From Gordonia aichiensis NBRC 108223 (GTDB lineage: Bacteria; Actinomycetota; Actinomycetes; Mycobacteriales; Mycobacteriaceae): a stretch of 64,000 nt of DNA. The stretch covers positions 1-64,000 of the forward strand of contig NZ_BANR01000003.1 in assembly GCF_000332975.1 (NCBI RefSeq). The letters run 5' to 3'. This document shows, piece by piece, positions 45,824 to 56,272 of this stretch (its first letter is position 1; the number at the start of each line of letters is the position of its first letter). The position numbers and the translations under genes are program-made. The notes beneath the pieces were generated by a model. The model was not told the origin of the DNA. It ran no database searches and worked only from the letters and a program-made list of their open reading frames with translations.

Positions 45824-46240
45824 ATGCCACTGCATGCACGAAGAATGGCTCGAGGCGCCTTGATCTCGGCGGTTGCGATCGGTTGCGGGCTCGGCGTCGT
45901 ACCCGGAAAGGCCGACGCCAGCGTACGCGCCCTGAGCATCGCGCGGCCAGGGGGTACCGGGAAGTACGGTGCGGGATGCACGTACACGCTCACTGCGCGC
46001 GTCACCAACGACGACCTCGTGACCTTCTCCGTGCGTCAACCGACACGACTTGTCGACGGGAAACTGCTGCGATTCACGTTCGACGTGATGCCGCGCAGGC
46101 ATGTTGCGATTTTCCATTGGAGCCCGGTCGTCGAGGGGCGATTCGTGCTTGCAGCAAGGCAAGGAGATTCTCCGTGGAAGCTGCACGACGCCGACGTCGG
46201 ACGACGTCTGGACCTCGGGAGCTCGTGTTCAGGAATCTGA
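45824..46240 (+). CDS. Small secreted protein of unknown function
   Basis: A 138-residue protein; GGGGGAG lies 5 bases before ATG 45824. A signal peptide (LISAVAIGCGLGVVPGKADAS) with a probable cleavage after ADA precedes a ~105-residue beta-rich domain with two Cys (GAGCTYTLTARV and LGSSCSGI) that may form a disulfide. The TYTLTARVTNDDLVTF stretch suggests an Ig-like fold. No family is recognised. It converges on the Lsr2-like gene. Confidence 0.68.
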   Translation: MPLHARRMARGALISAVAIGCGLGVVPGKADASVRALSIARPGGTGKYGAGCTYTLTARVTNDDLVTFSVRQPTRLVDGKLLRFTFDVMPRRHVAIFHWSPVVEGRFVLAARQGDSPWKLHDADVGRRLDLGSSCSGI

Positions 46241-46262
46241 AGACGTCTCGAGCTGCGCGAGA

Positions 46263-46637
46263 TCAGTGAGCGGCTTCGTATGCTTCGATGATTTCTTTTG
46301 GAAGGCGACCGCGGGGACCCACCTCGTACCCCTCTTCGATCGCCCACTCACGAATATCGCCGGTGCTGGCGGTGCCGCCCTTGGGTGACGCCGCAGCCGC
46401 AGCGCGTTTAGAAACGCGTGGAGCGGTCGACTGTTTGCGGCCCCCCACTCGTGTCGACGCTTCGAGAAGCTTTGCCACAGTAACGCGACCGTTCTCGACC
46501 TTGTCCAAGTTGGCGCTCGAAATATCGAGCTGATATTCCACGCCAAGCCAGGACCACAAAACGGTGTGGACGTCGTCGAGATCAATCTCCCGACCGTCTA
46601 GATCATCAACAAAAGCGACTGAGCGGATGGTTGCCAT
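46263..46637 (-). CDS. Lsr2-like nucleoid-associated protein
   Basis: A 124-residue Lsr2-family protein. The N-terminal dimerisation domain includes VDDLDGREIDLDD. A Lys/Ala-rich linker leads to the C-terminal DNA-binding domain IREWAIEEGYEVGPRGRLPK with the RGR minor-groove AT-hook and the family's terminal EAYEAAH. Lsr2 silences AT-rich, horizontally acquired DNA. This copy lies in a decayed accessory stretch rather than next to lysS/panC-type genes, so it may be a second, divergent paralogue. Confidence 0.88.
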   Translation of the reverse strand: MATIRSVAFVDDLDGREIDLDDVHTVLWSWLGVEYQLDISSANLDKVENGRVTVAKLLEASTRVGGRKQSTAPRVSKRAAAAASPKGGTASTGDIREWAIEEGYEVGPRGRLPKEIIEAYEAAH

Positions 46638-47309
46638 GTGTCGAGGTTAACGTATGACATCTATCCGAACGGACGATGCACGCGCTTCTCGATCTATGGT
46701 GAGCGATTCCCGTCGTATATGGAACAGGCGTGAGGCGCTCGACCGACATGATGTGCACCCGTTAGTGGTCGGTGTTCTCGGTGAGAGTAGCTGCGACATA
46801 ATAGGTTCCACAGCATACTATTTGATGCCGCCTATTCTGGCGCCCGCCGATCCGGTGTTGTGTCCGACCCACGAACACCGTGTGGCGTAACAGCCACGCC
46901 GCCCGCTCGGTGGAGAGGACTTTGCGTCATCGGACGCGCTGAATCGCGTTCACGTGCGATCTCGACGCCATCACGGCGGAGCGAAGAAGCCTGACACCAA
47001 ATCGAAAATTCTTGGTCAGTGGGAGTCGATGTGCCGGCCATTCGACCAGACCAGTGGCGTGATCGACCTCATTCGGCCCCCAAGGTCGTCGATGGAGACG
47101 GTTGGTTCGTCGCCAGCCGGTGGGCGTCGGCATCGAGTGACGCGACCGCTGACTGCGCATCTCAGATCCACGGATTGGTACGTCAGTACCGACGGTATGG
47201 CTTAGCGGAGCCTTAATTGTCATCAGCCTGTTACCGCGCGACTCTTCGTAGGAAGCGATGTGGCCATAGTGTTCTAAGTTAAGGGTGGGACTGAAGTGAA
47301 AGGACTAGC
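46638..47309. other. 672-bp AT-richer gap without a supported gene
   Basis: Short open frames exist on both strands here (for example 46654-46890 + and 47019-47216 +). None has a ribosome site, GC-rich third positions or recognisable domains. The 3' end carries the ribosome site for the surface-protein gene. Its lower GC than the core genes fits the kind of target Lsr2 binds. Confidence 0.5.
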
Positions 47310-49244
<1,935 letters not shown>

Positions 49245-49486
49245 CTCAGCTCGAAGGTGGTCTTCACCTGCGACGCCGACTACCTCGTCATGTCGTCTGA
49301 CTAGATCACAACAGTGAGAGACGCCGGCGCCCTGACCGCCTGCAGTGTTCAGTTTCTCGAACCGGGAATTTGAAAGCGATTCGGAATGCTGCGATACTGA
49401 TCGGGTCGTGTCGGTTCTTTCGCGAGTCGGCGCGTCCTGGGCGGTTCTGGGAGGGTTCCGCCCTACGACTTCACACGAGGGGGATC

Positions 49487-50629
49487 ATGGTATCCGGTTT
49501 TGGCGACGATTCGGCTGTATCCGCAGTGGTGAAAGCCGCGGCAGGCGCTGCTGACGAGGTGGACCGCGAAGCTCGGTTCCCGGGCGAGGCGGTGGACATG
49601 ATGCGAGCAAACAAACTTCTGTCCGTCTCATTGCCGTTGGAAGTGGGCGGCGGCGGAGCCTCGATCACCGACCTCTCCGCGATGGCCCGGGCGATCGGTG
49701 CGGCGTGCAGCTCCGCGGGAATGGTGTTCGCAATGCACCACATTCAGGCACTGAGCCTGACCTTCCACGGAGCGACTGGACAGACGGCAGACCTCGCCCG
49801 CGAGATCGCCTCGTCCGAGGCGCTCCTGGCGTCGGCAACGACCGAGATCACCACCGGCGGCGACGTGCGCTCGTCGACCTGTGCTGTCGAGGTCGACGGC
49901 GACACCGTTCGCCTCGAGAAGAACGCCCCGGTGATCTCGTATGGCGCGAACGCCGACTACATCTTCACTACAGCACGTCGCACTCCCGACAGCCCGCCGA
50001 GCGATCAGGTGCTTGTCGTGTGCCCGGCGAGCACCACGGTTCTCGAACAGACGTCGACCTGGGACACGCTCGGGTTCCGAGGAACCTGCAGCCCCGGCTA
50101 CATGTTGCGTACCGAGACCTCGGTGGCCAACATCCTGCCGGTCGACTACGCGATGATCTCAGCGCACACGATGCTTCCGTCGTCGCACATTCTCTGGGCG
50201 TCGGTGTGGCTGGGTATGGCCGATGCCGCGCTCGCCAAGGCTCGCGCGCAGGTCAGGGCGTCGGCGCGCAAGTCGCCGGGGACGACTCCGCTGGCCGCGC
50301 GTCTGGCGGATCTGCTGGTAGTCCATCAAGAATTCGAGGCGCTCGTATCCGACGCGTTGAGCCGTTACGAGGACTTCCTCTCGAGCGACCAGGAGGAACC
50401 GACCGTCGGATTCGCCATCGCGATGAACAACGTAAAGCTGCGCGCATCGACGCTGGTAGTCGAGGTGGTCACCGGTGTCCTCGCATTGATCGGTATCAAT
50501 GCCTACCGTGAGGACCACAAGGCGTCGATGGGGCGACTCGTGCGTGACTGTTTCGGACCGCAGCTGATGGTGTCCAACGAACGTATCCGTGCCAACAACG
50601 CACAACTTGTTCCCGCCTACAGGGGTTGA
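49487..50629 (+). CDS. Acyl-CoA dehydrogenase-family protein paired with a carrier-protein ligase
   Basis: A 380-residue flavoenzyme from ATG 49487 (CGAGGGGG upstream). It keeps the overall acyl-CoA dehydrogenase layout: helical N-domain with EVGGGGASITDLSAMARAIG, beta domain with SATTEITTGGDV, and helical C-domain. The usual catalytic-Glu signature (YEGTNQI-type) is absent and the C-terminus reads RLVRDCFGPQLMVSNERI, as in diverged members acting on carrier-protein-bound aminoacyl groups. It starts 6 bp before the ligase gene, so both likely act on the same aminoacyl-carrier protein, perhaps oxidising the aminoacyl group. Confidence 0.8.
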   Translation: MVSGFGDDSAVSAVVKAAAGAADEVDREARFPGEAVDMMRANKLLSVSLPLEVGGGGASITDLSAMARAIGAACSSAGMVFAMHHIQALSLTFHGATGQTADLAREIASSEALLASATTEITTGGDVRSSTCAVEVDGDTVRLEKNAPVISYGANADYIFTTARRTPDSPPSDQVLVVCPASTTVLEQTSTWDTLGFRGTCSPGYMLRTETSVANILPVDYAMISAHTMLPSSHILWASVWLGMADAALAKARAQVRASARKSPGTTPLAARLADLLVVHQEFEALVSDALSRYEDFLSSDQEEPTVGFAIAMNNVKLRASTLVVEVVTGVLALIGINAYREDHKASMGRLVRDCFGPQLMVSNERIRANNAQLVPAYRG

Positions 50630-50635
50630 TCGCAG

Positions 50636-51610
50636 ATGAACAACATCGTGGAACTTCGCAACGTCAGCGACACCGTGGAGCCGTCGGAGCTCGATGTGGC
50701 TCGAGCAGATTTCCGTGATCGTCTCATCGACGGTGGTCTTCTTGTCCCCACCGGGATCGACGGACTCTACGGCAGGGGCGGAGTTTTCGAGGACATCATT
50801 GAGGGGATCGACAGTCTCGCCCGTTCGGCAGGTGGTGCAGCCCACGCCGCGGACGGACTCCAACGATTCCGCTTCCCACCGGTGTTCCCGCGGGCGTCCT
50901 TCGAGAAGACAGACTACATTGCGTCATTTCCCAATCTGACCGGTGCGATCTCCACATTTACCGGCGGAAACAAGGAACATCGCGCGCTCCTCGCCGACCG
51001 CGAGGCCGGGCATCCCTGGGACGGGCACCTCGCTTCTGCAGGCACCATGCTGGTATCGGCTGCCTGTCATCCTCTCTACTCCACTCTGGGAGACACCGTT
51101 CCGGACAACGGGATTCGAGCCGACGTGTACGGCTACTGCTTCCGGCACGAACCCGCCATCGATCCCGCTCGCATGCAAGCGTTCCGGATGCACGAGTTCG
51201 TCTACGTCGGTAACGCGGAGGGGGCCGAAGCTCATCGGGACGGATGGATTGGCCGCGCGATGTCGGTGCTCGAATCCATTGGTCTCGACGCAGAGGCGGT
51301 GCCCGCCAACGACCCGTTCTTCGGCAGGGCCGGAAAGATGTTGGCCAGCAACCAACTCCAGGAGAATCTGAAGACCGAGCTGGTGGTACGCATCTACGGC
51401 GACCTTGACGACGGTACAGCTGTGGTGTCGTGTAATTGCCACCGCGAACACTTCGGTGAGAACTTCGCGATCACGACGCCGGACGGCGAATACGCGCACA
51501 GTGCGTGCGTCGGCTTCGGAATGGAACGAATTGCTTTGGCACTGCTGTCGACGCACGGCCTCGATGTGTCTGAGTGGCCGTCGGAAGTACGTGCGCGCCT
51601 TGCACTCTGA
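50636..51610 (+). CDS. Amino acid:[carrier protein] ligase (SerRS-like)
   Basis: A 324-residue class II aminoacyl-tRNA-synthetase homologue without the tRNA-binding arm. Class II motif 2 is FRHEPAIDPARMQAFRMHEF (169-188) and motif 3 is GFGMERIALAL (293-303). The three Zn ligands expected from Bradyrhizobium Gly:CP ligase can be placed at Cys144, Glu187 and Cys291. These enzymes activate Gly, Ala or similar amino acids and load them onto the phosphopantetheine arm of a small carrier protein, not tRNA. The usual carrier-protein gene is not adjacent. A terminator follows directly. Confidence 0.88.
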   Translation: MNNIVELRNVSDTVEPSELDVARADFRDRLIDGGLLVPTGIDGLYGRGGVFEDIIEGIDSLARSAGGAAHAADGLQRFRFPPVFPRASFEKTDYIASFPNLTGAISTFTGGNKEHRALLADREAGHPWDGHLASAGTMLVSAACHPLYSTLGDTVPDNGIRADVYGYCFRHEPAIDPARMQAFRMHEFVYVGNAEGAEAHRDGWIGRAMSVLESIGLDAEAVPANDPFFGRAGKMLASNQLQENLKTELVVRIYGDLDDGTAVVSCNCHREHFGENFAITTPDGEYAHSACVGFGMERIALALLSTHGLDVSEWPSEVRARLAL

Positions 51611-51645
51611 CGGTCTTCGCTGATTCGCTAGCTCTGCCGTTAGAC

Positions 51646-51680
51646 AAACGCGCCGACCCCGCTCATGGGTCGGCGCGTTT
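51646..51680. terminator. Bidirectional hairpin terminator
   Basis: Perfect 14-bp arms (51646-51659 and 51667-51680) flank a 7-base loop, with A-rich and T-rich ends that serve both directions. It separates the ligase gene from the convergent lipase gene. Confidence 0.9.
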
Positions 51681-51701
51681 TCACATCAGCAGGTCACGGC
51701 C

Positions 51702-52922
51702 TCAGCACGTCGAGTCTGGGCTGCCACCATGCATCATCTTGTCCAGCCAGAGGTACCCGCTCATGTCGTCGCCGATGTTGTGGTCACGGCCCGGCAACTT
51801 GTGGAAGCTCACCGGTGCCCCCAATTTGCACGCACCTTTGACTGCGGCAGTGGTCGACGACTCCGGCACGACCTTGTCGCTGGTTCCCTGCATCACGTAC
51901 AAGGGGACGCGCGAGCCGCGTTGCGGCAGAGTGTATGCAGTCAGAGTCTGTGTGAGCGCTGCCATCGCAGCCGAGTCCGCAGGTGCGACATCGGCGGGAT
52001 TGATCGCCTTCTCGGCCTGTTCTTGTCGTTGCGCCTGAGCAGGATCGCAGGTGAGCAGGGTGTCGAGCTGTTCGCGGACCTGTCCACGGAGGAAGTCCCA
52101 CCGGTCGAGCTTGGGATTGGACACCGACAAACCGGTGATCAGATCGGGCATGATCCACGCACGGTCGGCGGGAACGCTCGTCCCGTTCCCGATACCGGCG
52201 ATCTGAGTCAGATTGACCGCGGGTGCCATCGCCAGAGCTGCGACGAGCTGCAGTTCCGGCGCATAGCTTGCAGCCAGTTCCGTTGCCGCCCACGACGCCT
52301 GACCACCTTGTGAGTGCCCCGCGGCCGCCCACCTGGTGCTGATCTGACCGGGATGCAGATTTCGGAGCGCGCGTACCGAGTCGGCAAGATCATATGCCGC
52401 CGAGCGTGGTTCGAGATATGGGTGCGCGGGATGCTCGATCGTCGCGCCGCTGTTCTCCGCGGCAATGCCGAGGCCTTGGTAGTCGGTCACCGTGACCGCG
52501 TAACCACGCGCGAGGAGTTCGGCCACGGGTCCGGCAGTCCCTAGTGAGGAAGGGGCGTAGGTGGGTCCGCAATTGGGGACAACACCGGTGGTGCCGTGAG
52601 CGACGGCGACCACAGGCCACCCACCCTGGGGCGGTGAGCCCTTGGGCACGAACAGGGCCGCAGACACCTCTGTCTGTGCGCCAGTGGCCCCGTCGGTCGA
52701 GCGATACGTGGTCAGTTCTGTCTCGCCAAGGCTTCCCGCAACAGCATGTCGAACGTTGACGATACTGCCTGGTGCTTGGTGTGCTTTCTGGACCGGAGTG
52801 GCCAGTGGTGCAGATTCTTCGGGCCTCGTCGTCCCAAACGAACACGCGCACAACAGGAGGCCGATGGTCAGAAGTCCTGTCGTAGCAGACAGTAATGAGC
52901 GTGAAAAACTAGGTAAGCGCAC
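51702..52922 (-). CDS. Secreted lipase, LIP family, probable lipoprotein
   Basis: A 406-residue exported lipase. The signal segment LLSATTGLLTIGLLLCACSFG contains a lipobox Cys near residue 28. The nucleophile elbow is AAGHSQGGQASW, with the Asp in TSDKVVPESS and the His in PGRDHNIGDD. The fold and motif spacing fit the LIP/secretory lipase family of actinobacteria and Candida-type lipases. It would hydrolyse triacylglycerols or esters outside the cell. Confidence 0.88.
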   Translation of the reverse strand: MRLPSFSRSLLSATTGLLTIGLLLCACSFGTTRPEESAPLATPVQKAHQAPGSIVNVRHAVAGSLGETELTTYRSTDGATGAQTEVSAALFVPKGSPPQGGWPVVAVAHGTTGVVPNCGPTYAPSSLGTAGPVAELLARGYAVTVTDYQGLGIAAENSGATIEHPAHPYLEPRSAAYDLADSVRALRNLHPGQISTRWAAAGHSQGGQASWAATELAASYAPELQLVAALAMAPAVNLTQIAGIGNGTSVPADRAWIMPDLITGLSVSNPKLDRWDFLRGQVREQLDTLLTCDPAQAQRQEQAEKAINPADVAPADSAAMAALTQTLTAYTLPQRGSRVPLYVMQGTSDKVVPESSTTAAVKGACKLGAPVSFHKLPGRDHNIGDDMSGYLWLDKMMHGGSPDSTC

Positions 52923-53051
52923 GTCTATCCACGATACAGATTGTCATTCGAACGGTGTATTTTTTCATCAGTGATCCCGCCTACTTCTCGGCCGCGAGAA
53001 GCCTAGGGAGTCACGGATGTGTTCTGGTGGCGAGTGTGGTAACCATGACGT

Positions 53052-53654
53052 GTGGATTATGGACCTCCTAAGTGGCTTTGTGCGATCTACGCTCTTCCCT
53101 TGTGGCTGATAGTGAAGAAATGTGGCATGGAAGAGAAGATCTCTCGTGAGACGCGTCGGTGGGTGACTTGCTCGGCGCTCGGTCACCTCGAGAATGCGTC
53201 CACGTTCGAGTCGTTCGCGCACCTGATCGCACGATTCCCAGAATTCAGAACGCTGGTGCACTATCGACTCAGATTCCTGTCGTTTCCAGCTCGGCTGATG
53301 TGTCGCCGATTCTGGCCAGGGAGAGTGAACTTATTCTTGGTCGCTGAGCAGATTGGCGATGGTCTGTTCATCCAACACGGATTCGCCACTGGAGTTGACG
53401 CCGAGCGAATCGGCGATGACTGCTGGATCAACCAGCAGGTCACCATTGGCAATACGCCGAAAGGTAAACCCACCATCGGTAATCGTGTTGTCGTTGGTGC
53501 CGGAGCGATGGTCCTCGGACCAGTCACCATTGGGGACGACGCCGTGGTCGGTGCCAACGCGACCGTCGTGACCGATGTGGCGCCTGGGTCGATCGTGGTG
53601 GGACCCAAGGCTGTTGAGCTCCGTCGTGGGCTAGCCGACAGGGTGCAGGACTGA
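53052..53654 (+). CDS. Serine acetyltransferase-like (left-handed beta-helix) enzyme
   Basis: A 200-residue protein with a helical N-terminal region and a C-terminal hexapeptide-repeat beta-helix (LFIQHGFATGVDAERIGDDC to IGDDAVVGANATVVTDVAPG). The His in IQHGF corresponds to the catalytic His of serine acetyltransferases. In polysaccharide loci, such proteins usually O-acetylate a sugar, so that role is as likely as cysteine synthesis. GTG 53052 is the track start; ATG 53127 is a possible shorter start. Confidence 0.8.
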   Translation: MDYGPPKWLCAIYALPLWLIVKKCGMEEKISRETRRWVTCSALGHLENASTFESFAHLIARFPEFRTLVHYRLRFLSFPARLMCRRFWPGRVNLFLVAEQIGDGLFIQHGFATGVDAERIGDDCWINQQVTIGNTPKGKPTIGNRVVVGAGAMVLGPVTIGDDAVVGANATVVTDVAPGSIVVGPKAVELRRGLADRVQD

Positions 53655-53682
53655 CCCGAGTAGCGCACACTCCGGTGACAAA

Positions 53683-53725
53683 TCGGGCTCGGTAGCACAC
53701 CATGGTGGTGCGCTTCCGAGCCCGA
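53683..53725. terminator. Bidirectional hairpin terminator
   Basis: A 10-bp outer stem (53683-53692 with 53716-53725) encloses a further partly paired CACCA/TGGTG stem. It lies between the convergent acetyltransferase and WecG-STAS genes. Confidence 0.75.
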
Positions 53726-53745
53726 CGCATGTTCGATGCTCGTCG

Positions 53746-54939
53746 TCATGTCCGTTCGTGCGCGGCAACTGCGCTCGTGCCACCGCCAGCGTGCGAAGAA
53801 TCAGGTGACGAAAGAAGGCGGCAGCTCTCGTAGACGACCGAGTCGAACGGATGCTGTTGGACCACGAGACGATCGAGCCCAGCCTCTGTGATCGCGCGCT
53901 TGGCCGCTGCGCTCGGCTCCCTGACGGCGAATGACACACCCATCCTGCGGCTTTCGCGTAGCACCTTGATCAGCTCGCCTACTCCAGCGGAGTCCATATG
54001 GGTGACTCGACGGCAGTCGACGAACACCTCACGTACCCCGTCCAATCGGGGCATTAGAAGCTTGCTGTTACCGATATGCTCGCCGTCGAACGAGCCAGAC
54101 CAGGTCAGTGTGACCGCATCGGTGCCTGCGGGATGAACAGTGGCACGAAGTGGTGCGTTGCGAGCGGTGGCAGTCGTCGCGAAGCGCGTCCCCGCGGCCT
54201 TGATCATCGCCCGTCCGTAGAACCGCAGATCACGGGCATAGCGCCCGCCCAGTCTCCGCGGGTCCTGGGTCAGGCGGAACACCCATTCTGCACCAACCCT
54301 CTGCATCCACTCCGGTGCGCGACGCGTTTCGCCCGCCAGGAAGTCGATGCTTGCCCCCACGCCGATGCTGATCGGCACACCCAACGCCTGATGGTTGCGG
54401 GAGATCCATTTCTCCTGTTTCGGGCAGCCCATTGCGACGAGCAGGATATCCGGATGCGCAGCGAGAATACGACGATGAATTGTCTCGTTGTCGAGGCTGT
54501 CGAGATCGGCAGGAGGCGGTGAATAGCCACTGATCAGTAGATCTGGATTATCGCGGCGTGCACGCTGTAGGGCACGCGTGAGAACCTCCTCGGCTGCGCC
54601 GAGAATGAAGACCCGGTAGCCGTTTGTGGAAGAGTGTGAGAGAAGTTCGGGCACGAGGTCGGCACCGGCGATTCGTTCTTGGATCGGTCTCGGCATCCCT
54701 TTTGATGCCCACATCAGTGGGACGCCGTCACAGAGATTCAGATCGGCGTCGTAGATGATCCGTTGCAGCTCGACGTCGCTCGCCGCCTGTGTCGCGAAAT
54801 CGAGATTTGCGGTGGTGATGTATCTAGGCTTCCGTGTGCGCACGGAGGCATCGATGTAGTGCAAGACGTCGGCCATTGTTGCATCGTCGAATGGCAATCC
54901 GAAGACAGCAGACATGGAAAAATCAGGCCCCCCAGGCAT
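53746..54939 (-). CDS. WecG/TagA/CpsF glycosyltransferase fused to a STAS domain
   Basis: A 397-residue fusion. Residues about 10-215 form a GT26 domain: TTANLDFATQAASD, LNLCDGVPLMWASK, DILLVAMGCPKQEKW and SIGVGASIDFLAGE are family motifs; this family adds a sugar (often ManNAcA or ManNAc) to undecaprenyl-PP-linked acceptors. After a basic linker (RRLGGRYARDLRFYGRAMIK), residues about 265-375 form a STAS domain with VDCRRVTHMDSAGVGELIKV, where the Ser in DSAG is the position phosphorylated by anti-sigma kinases in SpoIIAA-type proteins. This joining is rare in my experience and suggests regulation by phosphorylation. Confidence 0.88.
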   Translation of the reverse strand: MPGGPDFSMSAVFGLPFDDATMADVLHYIDASVRTRKPRYITTANLDFATQAASDVELQRIIYDADLNLCDGVPLMWASKGMPRPIQERIAGADLVPELLSHSSTNGYRVFILGAAEEVLTRALQRARRDNPDLLISGYSPPPADLDSLDNETIHRRILAAHPDILLVAMGCPKQEKWISRNHQALGVPISIGVGASIDFLAGETRRAPEWMQRVGAEWVFRLTQDPRRLGGRYARDLRFYGRAMIKAAGTRFATTATARNAPLRATVHPAGTDAVTLTWSGSFDGEHIGNSKLLMPRLDGVREVFVDCRRVTHMDSAGVGELIKVLRESRRMGVSFAVREPSAAAKRAITEAGLDRLVVQQHPFDSVVYESCRLLSSPDSSHAGGGTSAVAAHERT

Positions 54940-55060
54940 GTGCTCCCCCCACGTAGAGAAACGGACCCCTCCGTAGCCCCCAGAGTGCAGCGAGGGCCGA
55001 GAGTCACTGTACGTGATTCATACGAGGATTTGCAGATCTGAATATTGTGGGCATGATTAC

Positions 55061-56176
55061 GTGGTGACTTCTCAGGTTCCTTTGCGCATCTTGATGGTGG
55101 GACCAGCGCCGTCGAGTCCGCACAGTCGCGGCGGCATGGCCACCGTGTCGGCCCAGATTCTCGAGTTCGACAAAAGCCGCACCGAGATCCGATACGTATC
55201 CACGTTCGACGACCGTCGGCTTGCGGTGCGCTGGCTGTCGGGAGCTGCGGGGATGGTCCGAGCGGCACTGCTGGCCGTCCGAGGAAGGGTCGACGTGGTG
55301 CACGTTCACCTCTCGCACGGCGGGAGCGTGCTGCGAAAAAGTCTGCCGCTCTTCGTCGCTCGCCGACGAGGTATCCCGACGGTGATCCATGCGCATTCAT
55401 ACAACTTCGCGGAGTGGTTCGAATCACTCTCGCCGATGATGGCGTGGTGGGTTCGCCATAGTCTGGTCGCCGACCGCTGGCTCGTTCTGGGTGCAGGTAT
55501 CGGACAGGGATACACCCGGTCACTCGGCTTGAGTGCTGATCGTGTGTCGGTGCTCTACAACCCCGCGCCGGACGTGCGTGAAACCTTCGGCAATGAAAGC
55601 GATCTAGATCCCGGGGATGTGATGGTGGTCGCTGTCGCGCTGGGCAGACTCGGTCAACGGAAAGGGACCTACGACATCCTCGATGCGGTTGCGCAGCTGC
55701 CCAACGCGGTCCGTGGACGTCTCGCAATCGTACTGGCGGGCGACGGAGACGTCGCGGAGGTGCGGGCGAAAGCTGATGCGCTGACACGGCAAGGCGCTCG
55801 CGTCGAGGTACGTGATTGGCTGGGCCCCGAGGAACGTGACGCATTGCTCGCGACGGCGTCGGTCTTTCTGCTTCCAAGTCACGACGAAGGGCTTCCGATG
55901 GCACTCTTGGAGGCCATGGCTGCAGGCCTGGCCCCGATTACATCGCCGGTCGGTGCCATTCCAGAGGTGATCAACGACGGCGAGAACGGAATCCTGGTAG
56001 AACCGGGGAAAGTGGGGGCACTCGCAGAGGCAATCGAACGGCTCGTCGATGACGGAGCTGAACGTCGAAAGCTTGCCAGCGGCGCTCAGTCGACCGCACG
56101 ATCAATGTCGCGGTCTATGTGGGAGGAGAGCCTGCGGCGGACATGGAGCGAACTGGTGAGCCGGTCCGGGCGGTAG
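55061..56176 (+). CDS. Glycosyltransferase family 4
   Basis: About 371 residues from GTG 55061 (GTG 55064 and ATG 55094 are alternatives). The N-terminal Rossmann domain begins LRILMVGPAPSSPHSRGGMA. The C-terminal nucleotide-sugar domain has VALGRLGQRKGTYDILDAV and the family's SHDEGLPMALLEAMAAGLAPI, with the Glu pair of retaining GT4 enzymes. It probably adds one sugar of the repeat unit. It is divergent from the WecG-STAS gene. Confidence 0.9.
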   Translation: MVTSQVPLRILMVGPAPSSPHSRGGMATVSAQILEFDKSRTEIRYVSTFDDRRLAVRWLSGAAGMVRAALLAVRGRVDVVHVHLSHGGSVLRKSLPLFVARRRGIPTVIHAHSYNFAEWFESLSPMMAWWVRHSLVADRWLVLGAGIGQGYTRSLGLSADRVSVLYNPAPDVRETFGNESDLDPGDVMVVAVALGRLGQRKGTYDILDAVAQLPNAVRGRLAIVLAGDGDVAEVRAKADALTRQGARVEVRDWLGPEERDALLATASVFLLPSHDEGLPMALLEAMAAGLAPITSPVGAIPEVINDGENGILVEPGKVGALAEAIERLVDDGAERRKLASGAQSTARSMSRSMWEESLRRTWSELVSRSGR

Positions 56177-56272
56177 GGATGGCCGATCCGGATTTCTGGG
56201 CGGAGCAACAACAGGTGGGGACCGCGGCGCAGAACTAGCGCAGCGGGATGAGAATCGAAACGGAGTGCAGGG

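Noticed and set aside
46654..46890. 78-codon plus-strand frame after the Lsr2-like gene
   Set aside because: No ribosome site, low GC at third positions and no recognisable domain.
43000..47300. Prophage or insertion sequence as cause of the decayed stretch
   Set aside because: No integrase, transposase, terminal inverted repeats or tRNA attachment site was found.
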